DNA of 17,335 bases from JBBKWQ01 sp037969115 (GTDB lineage: Bacteria > Actinomycetota > Acidimicrobiia > Acidimicrobiales > Ilumatobacteraceae), in assembly GCA_037969115.1 (NCBI GenBank), contig JBBKWQ010000373.1, positions 1-17,335 on the forward strand, given 5' to 3'. Shown piece by piece: positions 1 to 6,147 of this stretch. Each line of letters begins with the position of its first letter. The first letter of the stretch is position 1. Below the pieces are notes generated by a model. It saw only the letters and a program-made list of their open reading frames with translations. It did no database searches and was not told where the DNA came from. Position numbers and translations under genes: made by a program.

Positions 1-698
1 CGCCAGCCCTGGCAGAACAGCAAGGTCACCGCAGCGCCGAGCCGCAGCGGTTCGGCTGCCCGCACGAGCGCCTTGGCCTCATCCGGCGCCAATGCCCGAC
101 CCGCCTTCACTCGCTTCGCCTTCGGCGCCTTGACGAGATCGAACGGGCTCGATGCGATGAGGCCGACCTTGACCGCCTCCACAAATGCTTGACGGCAGAC
201 CTTGCGGCAGTTGAGCACGGTGAACGGTGCGTACTTGTCGAGCAGCTTCGACTGCCAAGCGGTGATCGTCTCGGAGCCGACGTCGACGACAGCGAGCGCC
301 CCGATGTCGTCGGCCAGGTAGCCGGCGAATCGGCGGTAGCTGTCGAAGGTCGAGGTCCTCACCTGGTGACGTGCGACCGAATCGAGCCACCACTCGATCA
401 ACTCCGCAACGGTCGTGTCGCGCGAGAACCGGCTGCCGACCTTCGGTGCGTTGTCAATCTCGGCGAGCTTCTCGCTGCGCCGAACTTCCGCTTGCACCCG
501 CGTGGATGCCGACACCCGCTTGGTCTTGCCCGCAGCATTGCGGTACGTGGCTCGCCACATTCCCTTGCGGACTCGACCGTCCTTCTCGGTGCGGCCCGGC
601 TCGAAGTAGACCGACCCGTCGCCGTTCGAGTTCTTGGACACGACGGCGAATTCGTGGTCGTCGGACCCGATTCGCTTGCCCCGAGGCTGCTTCGGCAT
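1..698 (-). CDS. Tyrosine recombinase/integrase, N-terminal part (runs off the left edge)
   Basis: About 232 codons are visible from an ATG at 698, preceded by a good Shine-Dalgarno (GAGGGGA, about 9 nt upstream). The frame stays open to the window edge. Residues about 15-65 (with GDGSVYFE, GMWRATYRNAAGKTKR) look like the arm-DNA-binding domain of phage-type integrases. Residues about 80-165 (TVAELIEWWLDSVA, then TSTFDSYRRFAGYL and FTVLNCRKVCRQAFVEAV) are the SAM-like core-binding domain. The start of the catalytic domain follows (ALAPDEAKALVRAAEPLRLGAAVTLLF). The catalytic R-H-R-Y residues lie outside the window, so activity cannot be judged. The gene begins 206 bp from the 3' end of tRNA-Ala and points away from it, as in integrative elements inserted at tRNA genes. 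Family assignment is firm; the element type (phage, ICE or island) is unknown. Confidence 0.88.
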   Translation of the reverse strand, partial: MPKQPRGKRIGSDDHEFAVVSKNSNGDGSVYFEPGRTEKDGRVRKGMWRATYRNAAGKTKRVSASTRVQAEVRRSEKLAEIDNAPKVGSRFSRDTTVAELIEWWLDSVARHQVRTSTFDSYRRFAGYLADDIGALAVVDVGSETITAWQSKLLDKYAPFTVLNCRKVCRQAFVEAVKVGLIASSPFDLVKAPKAKRVKAGRALAPDEAKALVRAAEPLRLGAAVTLLFCQGW

Positions 699-720
699 GG
701 CGTCACTTCCCCTCTGTGGC

Positions 721-796
721 GTTACACCACCGAGGTGGGTGGTGGAGTAACCGGTGGAGTAACGCTACCCCGTGGTGGAGTAACCGGTGGAGTAAC
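721..796. repeat. Iterated 11-bp motif, candidate integrase arm sites
   Basis: The 11-mer GGTGGAGTAAC occurs exactly four times in the same orientation, at 741-751, 753-763, 774-784 and 786-796. The copies form two pairs with 12-bp spacing inside each pair. Together they make a 25-bp direct repeat (739-763 and 772-796) with a 33-bp period. An imperfect inverted copy (GTTACACCACC) lies at 721-731. The array sits just upstream of the integrase start, between it and the tRNA, where arm-type sites for the integrase N-terminal domain are expected. That role is inferred from position and repetition. Autoregulation of the integrase promoter is a second possibility. Confidence 0.6.
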
Positions 797-860
797 ACTC
801 CAGCAACGGTGACGCACGTCGACGCATCTCAGCGGACGATTCCCCTGTTCAGAGACCTAT

Positions 861-898
861 TTTCTGGACTTTCGCGAATTTCGGCGGACTTCCAGAAA
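861..898. repeat. Inverted repeat beside the tRNA 3' end
   Basis: TTTCTGGA at 861-868 is matched by TCCAGAAA at 891-898, with 22 nt between. The arms lie 6 bp beyond the tRNA-Ala CCA. The spacer is long and there is no T-run after it, so it is a poor intrinsic terminator. It could belong to the crossover region or bind a recombination accessory protein. No function is assigned. Confidence 0.35.
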
Positions 899-903
899 CG
901 GGG

Positions 904-979
904 TGGTGGAGCTAAAGGGAATCGAACCCTTGACCTCTTCCATGCCATGGAAGCGCTCTACCAACTGAGCTATAGCCCC
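904..979 (-). tRNA. tRNA-Ala (anticodon GGC)
   Basis: Read on the minus strand, GGGGCTATAGCTC starts the gene and TAGCTCCACCA ends it. The acceptor stem pairs fully over 7 bp and includes the G3·U70 wobble, the classic alanine identity element. The D loop contains AGTTGGTAGA. The anticodon stem CTTCC/GGAAG encloses the loop ATGGCAT, giving anticodon GGC (decodes GCC and GCU). The T arm contains GGTTCGATTCC, and the 3' CCA is encoded. The gene lies just downstream of rsfS on the same strand. Its 3' end faces the integrase at 1-698, so it is the probable attachment site. The tRNA itself is intact, as expected when an element restores the 3' end on integration. Confidence 0.97.
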
Positions 980-994
980 GAGAAAGGACACATA

Positions 995-1000
995 AGAATA
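995..1000 (-). promoter_or_regulatory. Possible -10 element for tRNA-Ala
   Basis: TATTCT on the minus strand ends 15 nt before the first tRNA base, which would leave a short leader. No convincing -35 hexamer is seen at 16-18 nt upstream. The tRNA may instead be read from rsfS transcripts. Confidence 0.3.
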
Positions 1001-1044
1001 CCGCCGAGACGCTATCGACACGCCCCGGCGGCAGCAACAAATCG

Positions 1045-1482
1045 TCAGTCGGTCGACTCCGCGGCCACCCAGGCGATCGTGGGCACGTCCTTGTACAGGC
1101 GCTCGATCTCGTAGTACTCGCGAATCTCCTGCAGGAAGACGTGCACAACGACGTCGCCGTAGTCGACCAGCACCCACTCGTGCTCGCGTGCACCCTCGAC
1201 CCGCAACGGCGAGCGGCCCGTTCGCTCCCGCGTCTTCATCTCGACCTCGTCGACGAGCGCTCGCACCAGGCGCCGGTTCGAGGCACCCACGATCACGAAA
1301 TACTCGGTGACGCCCAGCACGTTGCCGACTTCCAGCACGACGATGTCGGTGCCGTTGTGAGCATCGGCGACCTGCGCCGTCGTGCACGCCAACTCGCGAG
1401 CATCCTCGTCGAACATCGGCTCGGTCGTTTCCGGGGCGTCGTCGGGTTCCATGCCGTCGTCGGCAGCTCGCTCTTCACTCAT
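1045..1482 (-). CDS. rsfS: Ribosomal silencing factor RsfS (Iojap/DUF143 family)
   Basis: The 145-aa protein has an acidic N-terminal extension (about 22 residues) and then the whole RsfS domain. Recognisable motifs are DIVVLEVGNVLGVTEYFVIV, SNRRLVRALVDEVE and HEWVLVDYGDVVVHVF, followed by REYYEIERLYKDVP. By family knowledge RsfS binds ribosomal protein L14 on the 50S subunit and blocks joining with 30S, lowering translation in starved cells. It is third after nadD and the LCP gene, the usual actinobacterial arrangement, with tRNA-Ala following. The ATG at 1482 has only a weak Shine-Dalgarno of its own. It overlaps by ATGA the stop of a short upstream reading frame that ends the repeat array at 1489-1586, so its translation may be coupled to that array. 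Confidence 0.94.
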   Translation of the reverse strand: MSEERAADDGMEPDDAPETTEPMFDEDARELACTTAQVADAHNGTDIVVLEVGNVLGVTEYFVIVGASNRRLVRALVDEVEMKTRERTGRSPLRVEGAREHEWVLVDYGDVVVHVFLQEIREYYEIERLYKDVPTIAWVAAESTD

Positions 1483-1488
1483 CGGCTC

Positions 1489-1586
1489 GTGGCCATTCTC
1501 ATCCAGCCGTCCTCATGCAATCGTCCTCATGTCATCGTCCTCATCCTGTCGTCCTCATCCAGCGGTCCTCATCCTGTCGTCTTATT
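1489..1586 (-). repeat. 14-bp tandem array of overlapping SD/ATG minigenes upstream of rsfS
   Basis: On the minus strand the unit ATGAGGACGNNNNN is repeated head to tail. Five clear copies start at 1572, 1558, 1544, 1530 and 1516. A diverged unit holds the LCP stop (1573-1586), and a diverged, longer last unit starts at 1502. Each copy holds ATG followed at once by GAGGA, which lies 7 nt before the next ATG, an ideal Shine-Dalgarno spacing. Each ATG opens a five-codon frame: MRTAG, MRTTG, MRTMT, MRTIA and MRTAG in order. Each frame ends in TGA overlapping the next ATG as ATGA. The last frame, from 1502, encodes MRMATSR and its TGA overlaps the rsfS ATG at 1482. The first ATG is 9 nt after the LCP stop. 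The repeat is certain; a role in translational coupling is inferred. Confidence 0.85.
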
Positions 1587-2838
1587 CGTCCTCGGCGTCG
1601 GTGTCGATCCCGAAGTCCTCGAGATCTACGTCGATCGTGTCACCGATGTACTCGAGATACGACTCACCCAGCACAACAATCGCGTCGACACCCTCGATCC
1701 GGTACGGGGCCGGCAACACCTCCAGCTCGCCGAACACGAGTGGGTAGTTCTCCTCCAACACGCCGACGATCGACAGATCGGCGGGGTAGATCTGCGTGAT
1801 CGCCGGGACATCCCCCACGGTCGTCTCGACCGAAACGACGTTCGCCTGCACGAACAGCAGCCGGTTGATCGCATCGACCGCCACGTCGGAACTGTTCGCA
1901 CCCACGACAGCCGTCTGATCGGCCGAGAAGTGCGACTCGACCCGGAACGTGATCGACGGGTTCGGAGCGCCGAGCCGCGCCGGCGCCACCTGCCCGAACA
2001 CCAACAACAGCTCGGCACGGTCCGGCACCACCACATCGACACCCCTGGAATTCTCGGCCGGCTCCGTGAACGCAATGCCCCGCCAACCGACCGATCCGGC
2101 GAACAAACGGTCTCCGAACTCGTCGACATCGACCGGCGGCGGAACTTGACCGTCGTCGACCGGTTCGGCCGAACCGATGCCTGCGCCGACGCGATCGGCA
2201 ACCGCCTGCCACACGGCGTTGCGAGCCGGCTCGGCGAACGCATCGCTCTCGTCCGACGAGTACGCCGTCAGCACGTTCGCCGAGTCGATCGCCGACAAAC
2301 GGTTCAGGCCGGCCTCGGCAACCGGAGCGAGCCGATCGTCGTCGAGCACCGGCCGGTCGAATTCGACCACCAACTCCCCCAACGGCTCCAGGAACTCGGC
2401 AAGCCGGTCGATCTCCATCAACTCGGCCACGTCGAAGGAGATCCCGGCCAGGCCCTCGAACTCCTCGCGCAATACCTCGGGCCCGCTGAGCTCGAGCACC
2501 TCGTTGATCGGAACCCGATCGTCGCCCAGCCCCAACGACGCGTCGGCCGTCGCCGGAATCGACACGATGCTGCCGCCCACCCCGTTCGGCGCCAGCACCA
2601 TCGCCACCACCGAAGTGAGCCGGCCGTCGTCGTCGATCACGCCGACCATCGCCGTGCGAGTGACCGGAAGCTGCCTGACCTCGTCGACATGATCAGAAGC
2701 CGCGTCGCGGCCGACCTGCGAATCGGCCAACGTCCGAGCGCCGACCGCGCCCAACGCGACGATGAAGCCGAGCGCAACCAGTCCGCCGATCAGCCCGACC
2801 CACGTGCTCTTCCGACGAGCCGCACGCGACGCCGTCAT
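1582..2838 (-). CDS. LCP (LytR-CpsA-Psr)-like membrane protein with LytR_C-type C-terminus, apparently degenerate
   Basis: The ATG at 2838 overlaps the nadD stop as ATGA, which fixes the start of this 418-aa protein. After an Arg/Lys-rich N-terminus, residues about 12-35 form one transmembrane helix (VGLIGGLVALGFIVALGAVG), so the rest is probably extracytoplasmic. Residues about 55-160 follow the LCP pattern: IVSIPA..., then VPINEVLELSGPEVLREEFE, then an FLEPLGELVVEFDRPV segment. Where active LCP ligases have SIPRDT, this protein has SIPATA, so the key Arg and Asp are missing. The C-terminal 120 residues (ITFRVESHFSADQTAV..., TQIYPADLSIVGVL, DAIVVLGESY) resemble the LytR_C domain. LCP enzymes attach polymers to peptidoglycan; this one may be structural or regulatory. 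The protein is acidic and ends DTDAEDE. Confidence 0.72.
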   Translation of the reverse strand: MTASRAARRKSTWVGLIGGLVALGFIVALGAVGARTLADSQVGRDAASDHVDEVRQLPVTRTAMVGVIDDDGRLTSVVAMVLAPNGVGGSIVSIPATADASLGLGDDRVPINEVLELSGPEVLREEFEGLAGISFDVAELMEIDRLAEFLEPLGELVVEFDRPVLDDDRLAPVAEAGLNRLSAIDSANVLTAYSSDESDAFAEPARNAVWQAVADRVGAGIGSAEPVDDGQVPPPVDVDEFGDRLFAGSVGWRGIAFTEPAENSRGVDVVVPDRAELLLVFGQVAPARLGAPNPSITFRVESHFSADQTAVVGANSSDVAVDAINRLLFVQANVVSVETTVGDVPAITQIYPADLSIVGVLEENYPLVFGELEVLPAPYRIEGVDAIVVLGESYLEYIGDTIDVDLEDFGIDTDAEDE

Positions 2839-3455
2839 CGGGAAGCCCCATCGACGGCAGACCCGTACAGGCGAAGCGACTCGATCACATCGAGGACGCC
2901 GCGTGGAATCAGATAGTCGAGCGGGCGTCCGTCGACGAAACGGGCACGCAGGTCGGTACTCGACACCTCGAGACGTGGCACCTCGACCCTGATCCACTCG
3001 ATGCCCGACGGCAGGACCACTGGCGCACCCGGACGATCGACCACCACCATCTGCGAGCGCTCCACCACCTCGTCGGCTCGCTCCCACGTGCCCAACCCGG
3101 CCGCAGCATCGTCGCCTACCACCGTGAACAACTCGGCATCTGGGTACTCGGCCGCCAGCACGTCCAATGTGTCAGCGGTATAACTCGGGCCACCCTGCAT
3201 GATCTCATGAGCACCTGCCGCGAGGTGCGACACCCCGGCAACCGCAGCATCGACCATGGCGAGGCGATGTTCGGCCGGCGTGATCGCCCGACTCCCGACC
3301 TTTTGCCACGGCACGTTCGCCACCATCAACAACAACAGATCGAGCGCCAGCTCGTGACGGACGTTGACCGCCGTGACGAGATGCCCCACATGGGGAGGGT
3401 CGAACGTACCGCCGAAAATACCGATACGCAGGGGTTTCCCAGAGTCGACGGGCAT
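2835..3455 (-). CDS. nadD: Nicotinate-nucleotide adenylyltransferase
   Basis: The 206-aa protein carries the nucleotidyltransferase signature GIFGGTFDPPHVGHL, with the HxGH pair at His22 and His25, and the C-terminal VSSTDLRAR motif (about 165-172). Both bind ATP. NadD converts nicotinate mononucleotide and ATP to deamido-NAD in cytosolic NAD synthesis. I chose the ATG at 3455 because it leaves the usual 10 residues before the signature; an ATG at 3554 would add 33 Arg-rich residues not typical of the family. There is no clear Shine-Dalgarno, but TACACT lies 9 nt before the ATG, so a leaderless transcript is possible. It overlaps the LCP gene by 4 nt (ATGA), forming a nadD-LCP-rsfS transcription unit. 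Confidence 0.93.
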   Translation of the reverse strand: MPVDSGKPLRIGIFGGTFDPPHVGHLVTAVNVRHELALDLLLLMVANVPWQKVGSRAITPAEHRLAMVDAAVAGVSHLAAGAHEIMQGGPSYTADTLDVLAAEYPDAELFTVVGDDAAAGLGTWERADEVVERSQMVVVDRPGAPVVLPSGIEWIRVEVPRLEVSSTDLRARFVDGRPLDYLIPRGVLDVIESLRLYGSAVDGASR

Positions 3456-3773
3456 GCCGGGACGAGTGTATGTGCCTCGTCTGGCGATACGGCGCGTTCG
3501 CGCTCGATACGGGGTTGACACGTTTGTTACAGTAGAAAGGCTGCCTACCCCCACCGGTGCACCTATCGGCCCGGGACACCGCCAAATCGATCACCCGGAG
3601 ACCGGGAACAAATCGCAGCCATCGAGTGTTCTACTCACCAGCGGCAACGAGACCGCGTCAGATCCTCGAACTCCCCGAATCTCCAACACCCCCATCGAAA
3701 CCGAGTTGCTCTGTAGCGCATGCAACAGTAGCCGCCGGAATGCCCAACAACAACGGACGGTTGTACGAATAAC
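3456..3773. other. Intergenic region between divergent nadD and the sigma-factor gene
   Basis: These 318 bases separate two divergent genes and should hold both promoters. On the minus strand TACACT at 3465-3470 is the best -10 candidate for nadD. On the plus strand a perfect TTGACA is present at 3515-3520 but has no -10-like hexamer at 16-18 nt. A small hairpin (CCCGG-AGA-CCGGG) lies at 3594-3606. Nearer the sigma gene the sequence is less GC-rich and A/C-biased. No convincing coding frame or RNA gene is seen. Confidence 0.55.
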
Positions 3774-4007
3774 ATGAATGATTCCATTGGTCTTTACCTC
3801 AACGACATCGGCAAAGTGCCCCTCCTCAATGCAGAGGACGAGCGAGAGCTGTCGCGCATCATCGAAGACGGCCGCGACGCAGCCGAGCTGCTCGAGAACG
3901 GCAAGCGCAGCGCCGAACTGAAGGGCAAGGTCGCAGCAGCGGCCGAAGCCAAGGACCGGTTCATCCGCTCCAACCTTCGCCTCGTGGTCAGCATCGCCCG
4001 CCGCTAG
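3774..4007 (+). CDS. Sigma factor N-terminal fragment (regions 1.2 to 2.1)
   Basis: This is the 77-aa product if the TAG is read as stop. It contains region 1.2 (residues about 4-33), a charged Ala/Glu/Lys helix (about 34-58) and the first helix of region 2, ending VVSIARR. It lacks the -10 recognition helix, so on its own it could touch core polymerase only weakly. Confidence 0.6.
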   Translation: MNDSIGLYLNDIGKVPLLNAEDERELSRIIEDGRDAAELLENGKRSAELKGKVAAAAEAKDRFIRSNLRLVVSIARR

Positions 4008-4022
4008 CCCCTGCCCCAGGGC

Positions 4023-4601
4023 ATGGATCTGCTCGACCTCATCCAGGAGGGCAACCTCGGCCTCGAGCATGCGGTCGACAAGTTCGACTGGCGGCGTGGC
4101 TTCAAGTTCTCCACCTACGCCACGTTCTGGATCCGCCAGGCGATCGGCCGTGCCCTCGACCAGAAGGCCAGCCTCATCCGCATCCCCGGCGACCGCTCCG
4201 CCAGCCTCCGTGCTGCGCTACGTCAGGCCTCCGGTGATGGCGAGACCCTCGATCAGACCAACGCCGAGCTGCACCGCCTCACCACGCCGGTCAGCCTCGA
4301 CAAGACCGTCGGCGACGACGGTGATGCCACCCTCGGCGACCTGATGGCCAACGGTGACGGCACGCCCGAAGACCACGTGATGACCCTGGTCGAGAGCGAT
4401 CTGCTCGACGAGTTGCTGGGCACGCTCGACGCCCGGGCGCGTTTCGCAGTCGAAGCTCGCTTCGGCCTGCTCGACGGTGAGCGCAAGAGCTTCCGCGAAG
4501 TCGGCGAAAGCCTCGGCGTCACCGCCGAAGCAGCCCGCCGCCTCGTCAGCCGTGCCGTCGCAGGCCTGCGTGACGACGCCGAGCGCATCCTCGCCGTCTG
4601 A
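4023..4601 (+). CDS. Sigma factor C-terminal fragment (regions 2.2 to 4)
   Basis: An ATG five codons after the TAG, in the same frame, could start a 192-aa product. It holds most of region 2: the DLIQEGNLGL core-polymerase contact and the aromatic FSTYATFWIRQAI helix that melts the -10 element. A shortened region 3 follows, then region 4.2 with a helix-turn-helix at about 156-184 (KSFREVGESLGVTAEAARRL). Upstream there is only AGGGC two bases from the ATG, so independent initiation looks poor. I treat it as part of the interrupted gene rather than a confident separate gene. Confidence 0.55.
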   Translation: MDLLDLIQEGNLGLEHAVDKFDWRRGFKFSTYATFWIRQAIGRALDQKASLIRIPGDRSASLRAALRQASGDGETLDQTNAELHRLTTPVSLDKTVGDDGDATLGDLMANGDGTPEDHVMTLVESDLLDELLGTLDARARFAVEARFGLLDGERKSFREVGESLGVTAEAARRLVSRAVAGLRDDAERILAV

Positions 4602-4631
4602 TCACCATCATGAACTGAACGACAACTGAAT

Positions 4632-4661
4632 CACTGGCGGGCCCTCCGGGGCCCGCCAGTG
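4632..4661 (+). terminator. Strong hairpin after the sigma-factor gene
   Basis: A perfect 13-bp stem (left arm 4632-4644, CACTGGCGGGCCC) closes on the tetraloop TCCG, a UNCG-type stable loop in RNA. It lies 30 nt after the sigma stop codon and before aroG. The following bases are not a T-run, as is common for terminators in GC-rich actinobacteria. Confidence 0.75.
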
Positions 4662-4785
4662 GCAATTCCGGCCGCAGGCGACCGAGAGCAATCCGAGACC
4701 TGTTCGAGCTTCTCCGCGATCTGTCCGGGCCGTTCACCGGAACGCGGCCGCTCGGGTCGTTTTCCTCACGGATAGGCTGGATGCA

Positions 4786-6138
4786 ATGTCAGAGCCTTGG
4801 TCTCCATCGTCATGGCGGGCGTTCCCCGTTGGGCAACAACCGACCTGGCCCGACGAGGGCGAGCTCGAACGTGCCCTGAAGCAGATCGAGGCCATGCCGC
4901 CGTTGGTGTTCGCCGGCGAGGCACGGTCGTTGCAGTCCGGACTCGCGCAGGTCGCCGCCGGCAACGCCTTCCTGCTGCAGGCCGGTGACTGCGCCGAGTC
5001 GTTCGAGGACTTCTCGGCCGACAACATCCGAGAAAAGCTCCGCGTCATCCTCCAGATGGCGATCGTGCTCACCTACTCGATGGGTGTGCCCGTCATGAAG
5101 GTCGGCCGTATCGCCGGCCAGTTCGCCAAGCCACGGTCGAGCAGCCACGAGACGATCGGCGGCACCGAGATGGAGTCGTTCCGCGGCCACATCGTGAACG
5201 ACGCCGCACCCAACGCCGCCGCCCGCGTCGCGTCGCCCGAACGGCTCGTGCAGGCCTACCACCAGTCGGCCTCCACCCTGAATCTCCTGCGGGCATTCAC
5301 CAAGGGCGGCTTCGCCGCTCTCGACCGCGTGCACCAGTGGACCCAGGAGTTCGTCGGATCCAGCCCGCAAGGCCAGCGCTACGAACAGGTCGCCACCGAC
5401 ATCGAGCGGGCGCTCCGTTTCATGCGCGCAACCGGCATGGACACCGAGTCGAACAGCAACCTCCGCGAAGTCGACGTGTGGACCAGCCACGAGGCCTTGC
5501 TGCTCGGCTACGAGCAGGCCCTCACGCGCCGCGACTCCACCACCGGCACCTGGTACGACTGTTCGGCCCACATGCTCTGGATCGGTGAACGCACCCGCGA
5601 ACTCGACGGGGCTCACATCGAGTTCATGCGTGGCATCGGCAACCCGATCGGTTGCAAGATCGGTCCGAGCATGTCGGGAGACCAGATCCTCGATCTCTGC
5701 GAGGCACTCAACCCGTCCCGCGTCGCCGGCCGCCTCACGCTCATCTCGCGCATGGGCGCCGACGGCGTGGAAGACAAGCTGCGGCCCCTGCTCAGCGCCG
5801 TCCGTGACTCCGGACATCCGGTGGTCTGGGCGTGCGACCCCATGCACGGCAACACGTACACGGCGCCCAACGGCCGCAAGACCCGCAGCTTCGAAGACAT
5901 CGCCCGCGAGATCGAGGGCTTCGTGCGTGCTCACCGGGCCGAGGGCACCTGGCCCGGCGGCATCCACGTCGAGCTCACCGGCGAGAACGTGACCGAGTGC
6001 ATCGGTGGCGCCGACGAGCTGTCCGACGACGACCTCGACCACCGCTACGAGACCGTGTGCGACCCGCGCCTCAACGGCCGCCAAGGTCTGGAACTCGCGT
6101 TCCGTACGGCCGAGCTCATCAGCTCCAACCGGCTCTGA
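4786..6138 (+). CDS. aroG: 3-deoxy-7-phosphoheptulonate (DAHP) synthase, class II
   Basis: The 450-aa protein matches the class II (plant/mycobacterial) DAHP synthase family over its full length. It condenses phosphoenolpyruvate and erythrose 4-phosphate, the first step of the shikimate pathway to aromatic amino acids. The expected metal ligands are visible: Cys69 in LLQAGDCAESF, His354 in ACDPMHGN, Glu396 in HVELTGENVTEC and Asp426 in ETVCDPRLN. Other family signatures are VGRIAGQFAKPRS, ALLLGYEQALTR and RGIGNPIGCKIGPSM. It begins shorter at the N-terminus than the mycobacterial enzyme. No Shine-Dalgarno is evident; TAGGCT lies 7 nt before the ATG, suggesting leaderless transcription. The next gene starts 9 nt after its stop, so a shared transcript is likely. 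Some actinobacteria call this gene aroF. Confidence 0.95.
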   Translation: MSEPWSPSSWRAFPVGQQPTWPDEGELERALKQIEAMPPLVFAGEARSLQSGLAQVAAGNAFLLQAGDCAESFEDFSADNIREKLRVILQMAIVLTYSMGVPVMKVGRIAGQFAKPRSSSHETIGGTEMESFRGHIVNDAAPNAAARVASPERLVQAYHQSASTLNLLRAFTKGGFAALDRVHQWTQEFVGSSPQGQRYEQVATDIERALRFMRATGMDTESNSNLREVDVWTSHEALLLGYEQALTRRDSTTGTWYDCSAHMLWIGERTRELDGAHIEFMRGIGNPIGCKIGPSMSGDQILDLCEALNPSRVAGRLTLISRMGADGVEDKLRPLLSAVRDSGHPVVWACDPMHGNTYTAPNGRKTRSFEDIAREIEGFVRAHRAEGTWPGGIHVELTGENVTECIGGADELSDDDLDHRYETVCDPRLNGRQGLELAFRTAELISSNRL

Positions 6139-6147
6139 CCGATCGGC

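Larger units (their letters stand above)
3774..4601 (+). pseudogene. Sigma-70 family RNA polymerase sigma factor interrupted by one in-frame TAG
   Basis: Reading through the TAG at 4005-4007 gives one uninterrupted 275-codon frame with sigma region 1.2 (SIGLYLNDIGKVPLLNAEDE), region 2 (RFIRSNLRLVVSIARR, amber, PLPQGMDLLDLIQEGNLGLE) and the -10-binding core (FDWRRGFKFSTYATFWIRQAI). A linker and region 4 with a helix-turn-helix follow. The TAG sits where relatives have Tyr (normally TAC or TAT), so one base change explains it. There is no frameshift, and the downstream half keeps conserved residues and coding GC pattern. The domain set resembles a small group 1/2-type (SigA/SigB-like) factor. 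It may be a fresh pseudogene, a read-through gene, a split factor or a sequence error; the sequence alone cannot decide. The start codon is ATG with only a distant GGACGG upstream. Confidence 0.8.

Noticed and set aside
739..796. Repeats as a CRISPR array
   Set aside because: Only two 25-bp copies with an 8-bp gap, made of smaller repeats, next to an integrase; no cas genes in view.
861..898. Inverted repeat as the tRNA-Ala terminator
   Set aside because: The 22-nt loop and lack of a T-run make a stable terminator unlikely.
1141..2916. 591-codon open frame on the plus strand
   Set aside because: It is antisense to rsfS and the LCP gene, is His/Arg/Asp-rich without domains, and spans the repeat array. 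It is a GC-rich shadow frame.
3515..3540. TTGACA as a sigma-gene promoter
   Set aside because: No acceptable -10 hexamer at 16-18 nt; the nearest TAGAAA is only 12 nt away.
4005..4007. Genome-wide recoding of TAG to an amino acid
   Set aside because: truB here ends in TAG exactly where the family ends, and no other gene contains an internal TAG.
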